Assembly (NCBI RefSeq): GCF_004054195.1
Contig: NZ_SBIW01000012.1
Span: 1-64,000 of the forward strand
Origin: Mucilaginibacter gilvus
Lineage (GTDB): Bacteria; Bacteroidota; Bacteroidia; Sphingobacteriales; Sphingobacteriaceae
Length of the DNA stretch: 64,000 bases
Direction of reading: 5' to 3'
Part shown: positions 16,907 to 25,767 of the stretch, piece after piece
Numbering within the stretch: the stretch's first letter is position 1
How the letters are laid out: the number at the start of each line of letters is the position of its first letter
Notes under the pieces: model-generated
Told to the model about the DNA's origin: nothing
The model's database searches: none
The model's input: only the letters and a program-made list of their open reading frames with translations
Position numbers and translations under genes: made by a program

Positions 16907-17629
16907 TTAATAGTAATAAACGTTGGTTTGAATTTTGGCTGACAGTTTCTTGGCATCTATTGTGCCTGCAGCAGCAAGCCCCTGCAACCATATCGTATAC
17001 AACGATCCGTTGTTTAGCATAACGTTGGTTATTGTGGCCAGCACAGTAGTGGTACCTGCCTGCCTAACCTCCAGGGTGTATTTAGCGGCATTAATAGGCA
17101 CAAAGCCCGAAAAACCTTTATAGCTTTTGTTGGCAAACAGCGTGGCGCCATCTTTTATAACCAGGTCTACTGCCGGTGCATCGGTGCTCAGGTTAATAAA
17201 CCTGACGCTCGCCTTGGTATCTGCCGGTTTCACAATAGTGTCTTTAAGCACCACAAATTCTTCGTGCCCGGCTGTGTTTGCTAAAAAAAGCGAATAGTAT
17301 CTGTTTTCATTAAGCGTAAGGGTATCAGCCTTATAAACCGTTTTGGTGCCTGCGGCTGTAAATGTTGCCGTGCGTTTACCGGTGTAAGCACTTATGTAAT
17401 CTAACCCGTTACCAAAGCCAAAAGAATATGCGTTGGCTTTGTTATCGCTTAAATAAAAATCGAGCGGGGGTGCATCCGGCGAAGCGTTGATAACCGATAG
17501 CAGCGCTATTGGGGGTTGTACAGTATCATTGCTGTTTTTTAAACATGAACTGAGCGATACGGCCAGCAAACACATCATCCCGACCATGCCTGCCCATCTC
17601 CTTGAATTTTGTTGAACGTTTTTCATCAT
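16907..17629 (-). CDS. DUF4397 lipoprotein
   Basis: A 240-residue predicted lipoprotein (signal peptide then lipobox LSSC at about residue 29). It carries DUF4397 beta-sandwich sequence, with the typical opening LSVINASPDAPPLDFYL and a second similar unit, VRFINLSTDAPAVDLVI, about 100 residues later. Such proteins are exported and probably cell-envelope bound, with no known function. Transcribed leftward with its own terminator. Confidence 0.85.
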   Translation of the reverse strand: MMKNVQQNSRRWAGMVGMMCLLAVSLSSCLKNSNDTVQPPIALLSVINASPDAPPLDFYLSDNKANAYSFGFGNGLDYISAYTGKRTATFTAAGTKTVYKADTLTLNENRYYSLFLANTAGHEEFVVLKDTIVKPADTKASVRFINLSTDAPAVDLVIKDGATLFANKSYKGFSGFVPINAAKYTLEVRQAGTTTVLATITNVMLNNGSLYTIWLQGLAAAGTIDAKKLSAKIQTNVYYY

Positions 17630-17827
17630 AACATTTTAGTAAGTGTAATACCTGTATTACGCAGCTATTTTTAAAAACGATACAACATACCAGCGTATTT
17701 TTGCAAAAAATGCATTTTTTGCCCTACAAGCAAGTCAACAATATAAAAATATGGGTTGATATTTAAATGCGGGGGGATACCCCGCAGCGTAAAACAGCCA
17801 GCAGCAGCGCAAATACCCAGGAGGTGG

Positions 17828-18235
17828 CTACTGCTCTGTTAGCTGGCCCAGAATATAGTGCAGGTGCTCTACCGTAAGTGGCTTTACTATAAAATCGCTT
17901 ACTACTTCAATGGCCCTTGCCCTCGCGTAATCTTCCTCGTCTATAGAAGAGCTTACAATAAACAAGGTTATTTTTTTGCCCAGCTTTGGCATCATTTTTA
18001 CATATTCATCTAAAAACTGCCAGCCATCAAGTACGGGCATATTAATATCCAGCAGGATAAGATCAGGCAGTTCTTCGTTTTTGCCGGCGTTTGCTATAAA
18101 AAAATCGAGTGCCGCCTTTCCATTATGAAAGAAAATGGTTTTTTCGGCAATTTCGGCCCGTGCTATAACGCGGGTAACGGTGAACGCGTATATCTCGTCA
18201 TCATCTACAACACAAGCAATTTTCAGTTTATTCAT
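17828..18235 (-). CDS. CheY-like response regulator, partner of the adjacent kinase
   Basis: A 135-residue receiver-only protein with the acidic pocket Asp11-Asp13 (VVDDDE), phospho-acceptor Asp63 in LLDINMP, switch Ser95-97 and Lys118 in IVKPL. Its ATG overlaps the kinase stop codon by one base (TAATG), so the two are translationally coupled and form a cognate pair. It has no output domain, so it must act through protein contacts or a phosphorelay. Confidence 0.93.
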   Translation of the reverse strand: MNKLKIACVVDDDEIYAFTVTRVIARAEIAEKTIFFHNGKAALDFFIANAGKNEELPDLILLDINMPVLDGWQFLDEYVKMMPKLGKKITLFIVSSSIDEEDYARARAIEVVSDFIVKPLTVEHLHYILGQLTEQ

Positions 18236-19464
18236 TAAAAAATTATTTTAAACGTGGCGCCATTTCCTGGTGTGCTTTGGGCCTGTATCTGGCCTCCTTG
18301 CGATTCTATCTGCGTTTTCACTAAAAATAACCCCACGCCATGGGCATCTTTACGATCGTGAAATGTTTTATATAGCCCGAATAGTTTGTGCCCGTGCAGT
18401 TTCAGGTCTATACCCAATCCATTATCACTACACTCTAAAACGGTGCGTAACTCGTTGTTAATATACGTTTTTAATACTATTTTCAGATTACCGTCCGCCC
18501 CTCTATATTTTATCGCGTTTGATATTAAATTGATGAGGATACTTTCGAGGTAGATATGCGGAAAAACCACCTGCTCAACCGCAAAGTCTGTTTCTAATGT
18601 GGCATTATTTACTTTCAGATCCGATTCAAAGATATGCAGCACTTCAGTGGTTACGTCCGCGAAATTAATGGTAGTGGATTTTATTACGCCCTCCTTTATT
18701 TTGATGGCGTGAGAGAGGTCTTCCAATGTGTTATTCAGCGCGCGCGATACATTGTTTAGTTTTTCAAACAATTCGGCGGTTGCCGCGTCCAGTTTCTCTG
18801 TATCAACAAGGCCCGAAACCAGCGCCATATTGCTGGCATGGTTACGGATATTGTGCGACAGGATGTGTGTAAAACTCTTTAGCTGCCTGTTGTTTTGCGT
18901 GGTAAGCTCCAGCGACCGGTTCAACGCTATCTCGTTTAGCGTTAGTTTCTCCTCTACCATGCGGCGTTTTTCTATCTCGGCCTCCAGATCGGCCACGGTG
19001 CGCAGGTTAAACACGGTGGGCAGTATTCGGTATAAAGCATATACCGTAAAAATAGATACCACCGCCGTAATAAAACGCAGCAGCGCGCTTAAGCGATAGG
19101 CAGGCCACCAAAATATGGCGGCGTCAATTAAATGGGTGAGCCCGCATAGTAATATAAAGGCTACAAACAGAAAGATTATCCTGTGAAAAGGGATGTCCTG
19201 CTTTTTCCTCAGCATAACAACGAGCAGGAAGGGGATGGCAAAATAGGATGCCCAGATGCCGATATCGGAAATAATATACAGCCAGCCGTGGAAATCGCTC
19301 CAACTGCCGCAATGCCATCGCGCGGGCCAATTGGCAGTGCCGAAAATGTTGCCAAAAAAATCGGCTACCTGTGTGCCCGGCGAGGCTTTTACTATTGGTT
19401 TAACAGTTGCGCACGCGGGGCCGCACAGTTTAGTGGTTTGGGTTAGGCTATCAATAAGTTTCAA
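18235..19464 (-). CDS. Histidine kinase with an ethylene-receptor-like membrane domain
   Basis: A 409-residue membrane sensor kinase. Residues about 55-145 form three helices matching the N-terminus of plant ethylene receptors: IISD with Asp67, SYFAIP with Tyr74, and FILLCGLTHLI with Cys107 and His111. In ETR1 the copper ligands are Cys65 and His69, and Asp25 and Tyr32 are needed for binding; the Asp-to-Cys distance is 40 residues in both. A coiled linker (150-190) leads to the phospho-acceptor box SHNIRNH (about 210), N-box NLISNAIKY, G1 DNGLGID and G2 GVGLFLVK. Copper-dependent sensing of ethylene or a similar small ligand is an inference. Coupled to the receiver gene. Confidence 0.9.
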   Translation of the reverse strand: MKLIDSLTQTTKLCGPACATVKPIVKASPGTQVADFFGNIFGTANWPARWHCGSWSDFHGWLYIISDIGIWASYFAIPFLLVVMLRKKQDIPFHRIIFLFVAFILLCGLTHLIDAAIFWWPAYRLSALLRFITAVVSIFTVYALYRILPTVFNLRTVADLEAEIEKRRMVEEKLTLNEIALNRSLELTTQNNRQLKSFTHILSHNIRNHASNMALVSGLVDTEKLDAATAELFEKLNNVSRALNNTLEDLSHAIKIKEGVIKSTTINFADVTTEVLHIFESDLKVNNATLETDFAVEQVVFPHIYLESILINLISNAIKYRGADGNLKIVLKTYINNELRTVLECSDNGLGIDLKLHGHKLFGLYKTFHDRKDAHGVGLFLVKTQIESQGGQIQAQSTPGNGATFKIIF

Positions 19465-19633
19465 AATGGGCGAGTTTGCAATAAATATAATTAATAACCT
19501 GGTGCTTAATAAATTATCGAAATAATTTATTTAAAGTTGGAAAACCTTAAGGTTATTGGTAATCGCATTAATTGATACTTAATTGTCGGCGCTTTGTACA
19601 CATTACCATACTCGCCCCCAGCCCCCTTAAAAC

Positions 19634-19669
19634 AAAAAAACTCCTGCCGGTTACAGGCAGAAGTTTTTT
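19634..19669. terminator. Bidirectional terminator hairpin
   Basis: AACTCCTGCC pairs with GGCAGAAGTT (one mismatch) around a seven-base loop, between A- and T-runs. It serves the leftward YtxH-type gene that ends at 19694. Confidence 0.75.
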
Positions 19670-19693
19670 AGCGAGTGTGAAAAAAAATGTTCG

Positions 19694-19906
19694 TTATAAA
19701 GTTTCGGTGTAGCCGCCTTTTGGTTGCGATGCGGTTACAGCCTGTTCTACTTTTTCTTCGGCGAATTTCTTTGCCTTGTCAAACCACTCCGGTGCATCAT
19801 CAGTAATATCATCAAGGATCGAGCGGCCATTCTCGCCTTTTTTAGTAATATAATTTATCCCGTAACCAATGGCCGCGCCAACTGCTATAAATTTTAATAA
19901 GCCCAT
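19694..19906 (-). CDS. Small YtxH-type membrane protein
   Basis: A 70-residue protein with one N-terminal hydrophobic helix (FIAVGAAIGYGINYI) followed by a charged amphipathic tail (KAKKFAEEKVEQAV). This resembles YtxH-domain proteins of Bacteroidota and Firmicutes, often tied to stress responses. The family assignment rests on layout more than on a diagnostic motif. Confidence 0.65.
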   Translation of the reverse strand: MGLLKFIAVGAAIGYGINYITKKGENGRSILDDITDDAPEWFDKAKKFAEEKVEQAVTASQPKGGYTETL

Positions 19907-20170
19907 GACTTTTTTATTTTTAAGGTAAATGTTTTATGTGTTGAAGTATTTACAAGGATAGTGCCAGTTTGGACACGATTTAAAGATTAATGAATTTACA
20001 CGATGTTTGGCGAGGAGCGGATGGTTTGACAGGAAAAGTTAAAAACAAATGAAACAATCATTGTAATCAGAACGCAAAAAAACGTGTGAATTCTTAAATC
20101 CTGCAATCGTGTTTAAAACCAAAATGCCTCTACGGAGTTTATATGCTGTTTTAAAACATAAATAGCCCTC

Positions 20171-21655
20171 ATGGAGAATTTTACAATGCTGCAGTTTTTT
20201 GAATGGTACTATCCCGGCGATGGCAGCTTATACGAACATTTAAAGAATGATGCCGAAAGGCTGAAAAATATAGGTATAGATGCCGTTTGGCTACCACCCG
20301 CCTACAAAGGCGAAGCCGGCGGGTACTCGGTAGGGTACGATGTGTATGATATTTACGACCTGGGCGAGTTTGACCAAAAAGGTACAGTGCGTACAAAATA
20401 CGGTACAAAACAACAGCTGGTAGATGCCGTGCAAACCGCTAAAAGTAAAGGGTTGGCCGTGTACATGGATATTGTACTGAACCACATGGGCGGTGCTGAT
20501 GAAAAGGAAACCGTTACCGTGCGTAAGGTAAATCCCGATAACCGCAACGAATTTACCAGCGAACCCTACGAGATAGAAGCCTTTACCAAGTTCACTTTCC
20601 CGGGCAGGCATGGCGAACATTCGCAGTTTGTTTGGGATTGGCAATGTTTCAGCGGGATAGACTACGACGCCGGGAATAATGAATCGGCCATTTTTAGCAT
20701 CCAAAACCAATATGGCGAAGCCTGGGAAGATGTGGTTGGAGATGAGAACGGCAATTTTGATTACCTGATGTTGGATGATATCGATACCCGCAACCCCGCC
20801 GTGCGAGACGAGCTAAAACGGTGGGGCAAATGGTTCCACGATACCGTACAGTTTGACGGAATGCGCCTTGATGCCATTAAGCATATCTCCTACGAGTTTT
20901 ATAACGATTGGCTGGATAACCTGCGCGAACAAACCGGGCAGGAGCTGTTTACCGTTGGCGAATACTGGAGCTACGAGGTAAGCCTGCTGCAGGAATACAT
21001 TACGGCAACGGAGGGCCGCATGTCGCTTTTTGATGCACCACTGCACGAGAACCTGCACAATGCCTCTGCCTACGGCAAGGATTACGATCTTACGCGGATA
21101 TTTGAGAATACCCTGGTTGCCGCCAACCCCTCACGCGCGGTTACGCTGGTAGAGAACCACGATACCCAGCCCCTGCAATCATTGGCGCTGCCGGTTGAGC
21201 AATGGTTTAAACCATTGGCCTATGCGCTGATATTGCTGCGCGAGCACGGCTACCCCTGTGTATTCTATTCCGACCTGTACGGCTCAAAATATACCGACAA
21301 AGGCGACGACGGTAACGACCACGAAGTGGAGCTGCCCGCCCTCGGTGAAATGGAAAGCCTGCTGTATGCCCGAAAGCACATTGCCTACGGCGCACAGCGC
21401 GATTATTTTGATAACCCCAACTGCATCGGCTGGACGCGCGAGGGCGACGGCGATCACGAAAACTCGGGCTGCGCAGTGTTACTAACCAATGGCGACGAAT
21501 GCAGCAAAAGTATGGAAGTTGGCCAGGCACACGCCGGTAAGGTCTTTGTAGATTACCTTAACAAGCACGATGCCGAAGTAACTATCAATGAAGAAGGCTG
21601 GGGCGAGTTTTTTGCCCGCGCCGGATCGGTTTCGGTATGGGCGGTAAAAAAATAA
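20171..21655 (+). CDS. amyA: Cytoplasmic alpha-amylase (GH13 subfamily 5)
   Basis: Endo-acting alpha-1,4-glucan hydrolase, 494 residues, the same length as E. coli cytoplasmic AmyA. There is no signal peptide, so it should act on internal glycogen or maltodextrins. GH13 conserved regions are visible: DIVLNHMG near residue 100, DGMRLDAIKH with nucleophile Asp234, VGEYW with acid/base Glu264, and VENHDT with Asp331. The start MLQFFEWYYPGDG is characteristic of the subfamily. A strong terminator follows, so it is probably monocistronic. Confidence 0.94.
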   Translation: MENFTMLQFFEWYYPGDGSLYEHLKNDAERLKNIGIDAVWLPPAYKGEAGGYSVGYDVYDIYDLGEFDQKGTVRTKYGTKQQLVDAVQTAKSKGLAVYMDIVLNHMGGADEKETVTVRKVNPDNRNEFTSEPYEIEAFTKFTFPGRHGEHSQFVWDWQCFSGIDYDAGNNESAIFSIQNQYGEAWEDVVGDENGNFDYLMLDDIDTRNPAVRDELKRWGKWFHDTVQFDGMRLDAIKHISYEFYNDWLDNLREQTGQELFTVGEYWSYEVSLLQEYITATEGRMSLFDAPLHENLHNASAYGKDYDLTRIFENTLVAANPSRAVTLVENHDTQPLQSLALPVEQWFKPLAYALILLREHGYPCVFYSDLYGSKYTDKGDDGNDHEVELPALGEMESLLYARKHIAYGAQRDYFDNPNCIGWTREGDGDHENSGCAVLLTNGDECSKSMEVGQAHAGKVFVDYLNKHDAEVTINEEGWGEFFARAGSVSVWAVKK

Positions 21656-21679
21656 GTTTTAGTATTAACCAATAAGTTT

Positions 21680-21718
21680 GCGGGCCGGAGGTGTAAACCC
21701 CGGCCCGCAATTGTTTTC
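21680..21718 (+). terminator. Terminator after amyA
   Basis: A perfect 9-bp stem, GCGGGCCGG (21680-21688) with CCGGCCCGC (21700-21708), followed by AATTGTTTTC. The T-run is weak but the stem is very stable. Confidence 0.65.
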
Positions 21719-21819
21719 GTTTATTTTGCCCGGCAGATACGTGGGCTGATGGGCAAATAGAAAATAAAATATTACATTAGAGGCAGCATCTGTTATCTCA
21801 CCCGGGTGTATTTAATCAA

Positions 21820-22476
21820 ATGAAAAGGAAAGCAGTTTGGATATTGCTTATTATACTTGCGGCCACCGGCCTTATTGCTTACGCATGGGTAAGCATACCA
21901 ACTAACCTGCTTAACTCTTTCGATGTTATTACAAAAAGTTTAGACGCATCGCGGAAAAGGCTCGATAGCAGCATCAATGTATCTTACCAAACGTTCAAAA
22001 ATAAAGCGCATAATCGCGACGCGGAAAAAGCCTCTAACTTACTATTGAGGGCAAAGCGGGCCACTGCAGCGGTGAATGAGCTTATGGATCATATTGACCT
22101 CATCAGGCATGAACTGAGGGAAGTTGTTTTTACAAATTCCGCAGGCAACGATAATCTTAACTATTCGGCTTATTTAATGATCCGTAGGGGAAAGGCCACT
22201 GTTTTGAAAAAGGAGATTGATAGCACCGGACAAAGGCTGATAAGCCTGCTGAGTGCTGATGCAAAAAATACTACTATTTCGTTGGAGGCTAAAGACCCAA
22301 AACCGTTGAATGGCGAAGCGCCGCAAAGTTGGCAGGTAAGTTATTTTGGAGAGGGAATTCCGTTGCGGGCAGTAATTGCAACCTTAGCGAAGATTGAAGT
22401 AGATGCCAGGGACTCTGAGTACAAAGTGATAAAAAAAATCCTGGCCGAAGGCGACCATGAGTTCCTTAGACGGTAA
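21820..22476 (+). CDS. Stand-alone GldM N-terminal-like protein
   Basis: A 218-residue protein with one N-terminal membrane helix (about 6-25) and a helical periplasmic region. The pattern follows the N-terminal part of GldM, the T9SS/gliding motor protein: helix, then NLLNSFDVITKSLDASRKRL, a run of paired helices including MDHIDLIRHELREVV, and the closing block SYFGEGIPLRAVIATLAKIE with DARDSEYKV. Full GldM is over 500 residues, and its large beta-domains are absent here. No gldK, gldL or gldN is adjacent. It could be a diverged paralogue with a different motor partner. Identification is by pattern only. Confidence 0.55.
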   Translation: MKRKAVWILLIILAATGLIAYAWVSIPTNLLNSFDVITKSLDASRKRLDSSINVSYQTFKNKAHNRDAEKASNLLLRAKRATAAVNELMDHIDLIRHELREVVFTNSAGNDNLNYSAYLMIRRGKATVLKKEIDSTGQRLISLLSADAKNTTISLEAKDPKPLNGEAPQSWQVSYFGEGIPLRAVIATLAKIEVDARDSEYKVIKKILAEGDHEFLRR

Positions 22477-22495
22477 CCAACGCAGCGATTAGCGT

Positions 22496-22525
22496 GCCGA
22501 AGACGCAAGGCGTTGCATCTTCGGC
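22496..22525. repeat. Palindromic extragenic hairpin
   Basis: GCCGAAGA-C-GCAA-GGCG-TTGC-A-TCTTCGGC folds into a nearly perfect hairpin between the GldM-like gene and the GH9 gene. It has no T-run. The GACGCAAGGCGTTGC core resembles palindromes I know from Bacteroidota intergenic DNA, but copy number cannot be judged from this window. Confidence 0.5.
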
Positions 22526-22545
22526 TACGATGAAAAATAAAATAT

Positions 22546-24324
22546 ATGAAAAAATTCTACCCTTTAATCATCTTATTACTTATTGCAGCTGCAGCCTTCG
22601 CAGATCCTGTTATCTACCTCAACCAGGTAGCCTTTGATAGCAACGGCCCCAAGGTAGGCGTGCTGCAGTTTGATAATAAACTAACCAAGGCATTTAGCTT
22701 TAACCTGGTGAACGTTGCCAGCGGCCAGGTTGCCTATGCCGGCATGTTAACCACCCCGGAAACCATAGCAGACTGGTTGCCCGGCAAGCTGTTTTTCCAG
22801 GCCAATTTTTCGGCATTTAAAACGGCGGGTAAATACAGCTTACGTATTAAATATGAGGGACTTACCTATACTTCCTATCCTTTCGAAATAGGGGAGAACA
22901 TGGTGGCCAAACGTACACTTTCTGCTATCATTCACTACTATAACAAGCAGCGCGCCAACACCCCCGGCGAACTTGCTGCCGATGCTAAAATGCAACTTTT
23001 TGGCAGCAATCAAAAGGTAGATCTGCGCGGTGGCTGGTGCGATGCCTCGGGCGATGTAAGCAAATATTTTTCGCATCTGGCGTATGCCAACTATTTTTCG
23101 CCGCAGCAAACGCCCCTGGTAACCTGGAGCATGGTGAGCGCATCAGAAGCCATCCCGCAATTGTTAACCAAATGGAATTTAAAGGATTCGCTTGATAATG
23201 AGGCGCTTTACGGTGCCGACTACATGATGCGCGCCTTAAGTAAAGACGATTATTTTTATATGATCGTGTTCAGCTATTTTAATAAGGACCCTAACGCCCG
23301 CCGCGTGGTGGGCCTGCTGGCCAACAGCGTTACCACCAACCAATACCAATGTGCTTTCCGCGAGGGTGGGGGAATGGCCATAGCCGCACTCGCCCGCATC
23401 TCGCAATGGAAAAAGAACGGCGAATTTACCTCCGCCCAATATTTAGATGGTGCCAAACGCGCTTTTGCGCATCTGCTCATCAACAACACCAAATACGATG
23501 ACGATGGTAAAGAAAACATCATCGACGACTACTGCGCGCTGATGGCCGCTACCGAACTTTGGATAGCTACCGGCGAAGATCAATACCGTGATGAGGCCCG
23601 CAAACGCGCTAAGAACCTGAACGGAAGAATGACTACCGCCGGGTATTTTATCTCCAACGATGCAGATCGCCCATATTTCCATGCATCGGATGCGGGTTTG
23701 CCGGTGGTAGCCCTATCAAGGTATCTGGATAAAGAAAAGGACGAAGCTTATCGTGCGGCTGCCTTAAAAACCATTAGGCAGGCATTGGATTATAACGTGG
23801 CGGTTACCAATAAAATAAGCAACCCTTTTGGGTATGCCCGCCAAAGCTTTTTGTTTAAAGGGAAGGTTAAAGATGGCTTTTTTATCCCGCACGAAAATGA
23901 GACCGGGTGGTGGTGGCAGGGCGAGAATGCACGCCTTGGCTCGTTGGCAACAGCTGCGGTTGTGGGAGGCAGGGTAGCCTATCCGGCCGAGGGGAATTGG
24001 GGAATAAAAGCAACACTTGCGAATTATGCGGAACGACAGATGTCGTGGATAATGGGTTGCAACCCTTATAGCATGAGTTTTATTTACGGTTTCGGAAAAA
24101 ATAATGTGCCTTATATGGCGTCAAATTATGGACACGGAAGCGAGCGAGGGGGCATTTCTAACGGTGTTACCGGCAAAGATGGTTGTCCCGACGGTTCGGG
24201 AATAGATTTTAAGAGGGAAGCAAAAGGCAACGAGTGGCGCTGGACAGAGCAGTGGATACCCCATGCGGCCTGGTTTTTGCAAGCAGTTGCCGCAATGGCA
24301 CAACCTGCCGGCGTAAGCAATTAA
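22546..24324 (+). CDS. Glycoside hydrolase family 9 glucanase with an N-terminal Ig-like domain
   Basis: A 592-residue exported enzyme: signal peptide (1-19, FADP), an Ig-like CelD_N domain (about 20-115, starting VIYLNQVAF), and a GH9 (alpha/alpha)6 barrel (about 120-585). The GGWCDASGDVSKY motif carries the catalytic-base Asp residues. The C-terminal EWRWTEQW near residue 570 may hold the acid Glu. Family members cut beta-1,4-glucans, or remove units from cello-oligosaccharides. There is no carbohydrate-binding module and no T9SS tail, so it probably stays periplasmic. It lies 69 bases after the GldM-like gene. Confidence 0.88.
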   Translation: MKKFYPLIILLLIAAAAFADPVIYLNQVAFDSNGPKVGVLQFDNKLTKAFSFNLVNVASGQVAYAGMLTTPETIADWLPGKLFFQANFSAFKTAGKYSLRIKYEGLTYTSYPFEIGENMVAKRTLSAIIHYYNKQRANTPGELAADAKMQLFGSNQKVDLRGGWCDASGDVSKYFSHLAYANYFSPQQTPLVTWSMVSASEAIPQLLTKWNLKDSLDNEALYGADYMMRALSKDDYFYMIVFSYFNKDPNARRVVGLLANSVTTNQYQCAFREGGGMAIAALARISQWKKNGEFTSAQYLDGAKRAFAHLLINNTKYDDDGKENIIDDYCALMAATELWIATGEDQYRDEARKRAKNLNGRMTTAGYFISNDADRPYFHASDAGLPVVALSRYLDKEKDEAYRAAALKTIRQALDYNVAVTNKISNPFGYARQSFLFKGKVKDGFFIPHENETGWWWQGENARLGSLATAAVVGGRVAYPAEGNWGIKATLANYAERQMSWIMGCNPYSMSFIYGFGKNNVPYMASNYGHGSERGGISNGVTGKDGCPDGSGIDFKREAKGNEWRWTEQWIPHAAWFLQAVAAMAQPAGVSN

Positions 24325-24424
24325 TAAATTTTAAAGAGCCGGTTAGTATTTTTTTAGGATATTTGAGAGATGGCAGGATGCTGGTGCCAAATAAGTTGAA
24401 ACTAAACCATACTATTTAAGTAAT

Positions 24425-25432
24425 ATGATCACATCATTGGTGACCGGCGGTGCCGGTTTTATAGGCTCACACGTAGCCAGGCATTGCCTTAACCTCGGGC
24501 ATAAAGTAATTGTTTTAGACGACCTGAGCGGCGGTTTTGAAGACCATGTACCGGCGGGCGTTGAGTTTATAGTTGGTTCTATCAACGATTATGAATTATT
24601 GGAGAAATTGTTTGAGGAGCATAAGTTTGATTATGTGTACCACCTGGCTGCTTATGCGGCCGAAGGCCTCTCGCACTTTATCCGCAGGTTCAATTACAAT
24701 AACAACCTGATAGGCTCGGTTAACCTCATTAACCTTTCTATTTTGCATAAAGTGAAATGTTTTGTGTTCGCCTCATCTATAGCTGTTTATGGCGCAGGGC
24801 AACTGCCTATGCGCGAAGCCCTGGTACCACAACCCGAAGACCCCTACGGCGTTGCCAAATACGCTGTGGAGATGGATCTGAAGGCAGCTCACCACATGTT
24901 CGGCTTAAACTATGTGGTGTTTCGCCCGCATAATGTTTACGGCGAGAACCAAAACATCGGCGATAAATACCGTAACGTTATCGGCATTTTTATGAACCAA
25001 ATTATGCAGGAAAAGCCAATGACCATTTTTGGTGATGGTGAGCAAACCCGCGCGTTTAGCTATATTGATGATGTTGCCCCGCATATTGCCAACAGCCCTA
25101 ACGTGCCTGCCGCGTACAACGAGGTATTTAACGTAGGTGCCGATAAACCTTACACCGTGAACGAACTGGTGCAGGTAGTTGCCAATGAGCTTGGGGTGGA
25201 GCCAAAAGTAACCCACCTGGAAGCGCGTAAGGAGGTTATGCACGCACACAGCGACCACTCAAAAGCAGCCGGTGTTTTTGGCGAAAGCGCCAACGTAAGC
25301 TTAAAGGATGGTATCAGCAAAATGGCTGCCTGGGCCAGGGTAGTAGGCTCGCGCGCAAGTGCCGAGTTCGAGAATATTGAGATTGAGGAAAACCTGCCGC
25401 AGGGCTGGAACAAAAAAGCGGTAAAAGCTTAA
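24425..25432 (+). CDS. NAD-dependent epimerase/dehydratase (GalE-like extended SDR)
   Basis: A 335-residue extended short-chain dehydrogenase acting on nucleotide sugars. It has the NAD-binding TGGAGFIGSH at residues 8-17, ASSIAVYG with the catalytic Ser/Thr site, and YGVAK with the Tyr-Lys pair. The substrate-binding half includes VFRPHNVYGENQ and FGDGEQTRAFSYIDDV. The closest recognised group is UDP-glucose/UDP-GlcNAc 4-epimerase; the substrate cannot be fixed from sequence. The tail after residue 310 extends past the usual fold. It starts 100 bases after the GH9 gene and may be co-transcribed. Confidence 0.88.
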   Translation: MITSLVTGGAGFIGSHVARHCLNLGHKVIVLDDLSGGFEDHVPAGVEFIVGSINDYELLEKLFEEHKFDYVYHLAAYAAEGLSHFIRRFNYNNNLIGSVNLINLSILHKVKCFVFASSIAVYGAGQLPMREALVPQPEDPYGVAKYAVEMDLKAAHHMFGLNYVVFRPHNVYGENQNIGDKYRNVIGIFMNQIMQEKPMTIFGDGEQTRAFSYIDDVAPHIANSPNVPAAYNEVFNVGADKPYTVNELVQVVANELGVEPKVTHLEARKEVMHAHSDHSKAAGVFGESANVSLKDGISKMAAWARVVGSRASAEFENIEIEENLPQGWNKKAVKA

Positions 25433-25461
25433 AAAGGTTATCGTTTTTCGGTAAACATTTA

Positions 25462-25469
25462 TATTTTTG
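25462..25469 (+). promoter_or_regulatory. Candidate -7 box TATTTTTG
   Basis: A perfect TAnnTTTG match 24 bases before ATG 25494 of the small membrane protein. It lies at the edge of a longer GTG-started reading frame, which favours the ATG. Confidence 0.45.
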
Positions 25470-25493
25470 TGGCGAATAAAAAACAACAGGATT

Positions 25494-25679
25494 ATGCAAT
25501 CAATGGAAAATGCCAATAAAGAAGGCCACTATAAATTTTTAATTCTTACCATCATTATAGGTTTAGTAGGCTGCTATTTGCGTTTTGCAGAGTTTCCGCA
25601 TGCTACTTTAGTATCAAACCTCATTTTGTTGTTTGCTTCAATCATCGCGTTAAGAGCGGTTTTCAAAATTTTAGACTAA
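25494..25679 (+). CDS. Small two-helix membrane protein
   Basis: A 61-residue protein from ATG 25494. After a short polar start (MQSMENANKEGHYK) come two hydrophobic helices, FLILTIIIGLVGCYL and LVSNLILLFASIIAL, separated by RFAEFPHAT. No function recognised. It has its own -7 box and terminator, so it is probably a real, separately transcribed gene. Confidence 0.7.
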   Translation: MQSMENANKEGHYKFLILTIIIGLVGCYLRFAEFPHATLVSNLILLFASIIALRAVFKILD

Positions 25680-25701
25680 GTTTTACTCGTAGATATTTAT
25701 G

Positions 25702-25733
25702 AAAGCGTTGCCGTTCGGCGACGCTTTTTTTTT
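25702..25733 (+). terminator. Rho-independent terminator after the small membrane protein
   Basis: AAAGCGTTGCC pairs with GGCGACGCTTT around GTTC, followed by nine T. Confidence 0.85.
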
Positions 25734-25767
25734 GCTCCGCTGCGTCACTTCTATCGAGCGATAGCGA

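Noticed and set aside
17769..17785. GCGGGG/CCCCGC hairpin downstream of the kinase/regulator pair
   Set aside because: No T-run on either strand; too short to call a terminator with confidence.
14218..19464. A complete chemotaxis operon
   Set aside because: No CheA, CheW, receptor or flagellar genes; only a CheB-CheR fusion and a separate two-component pair.
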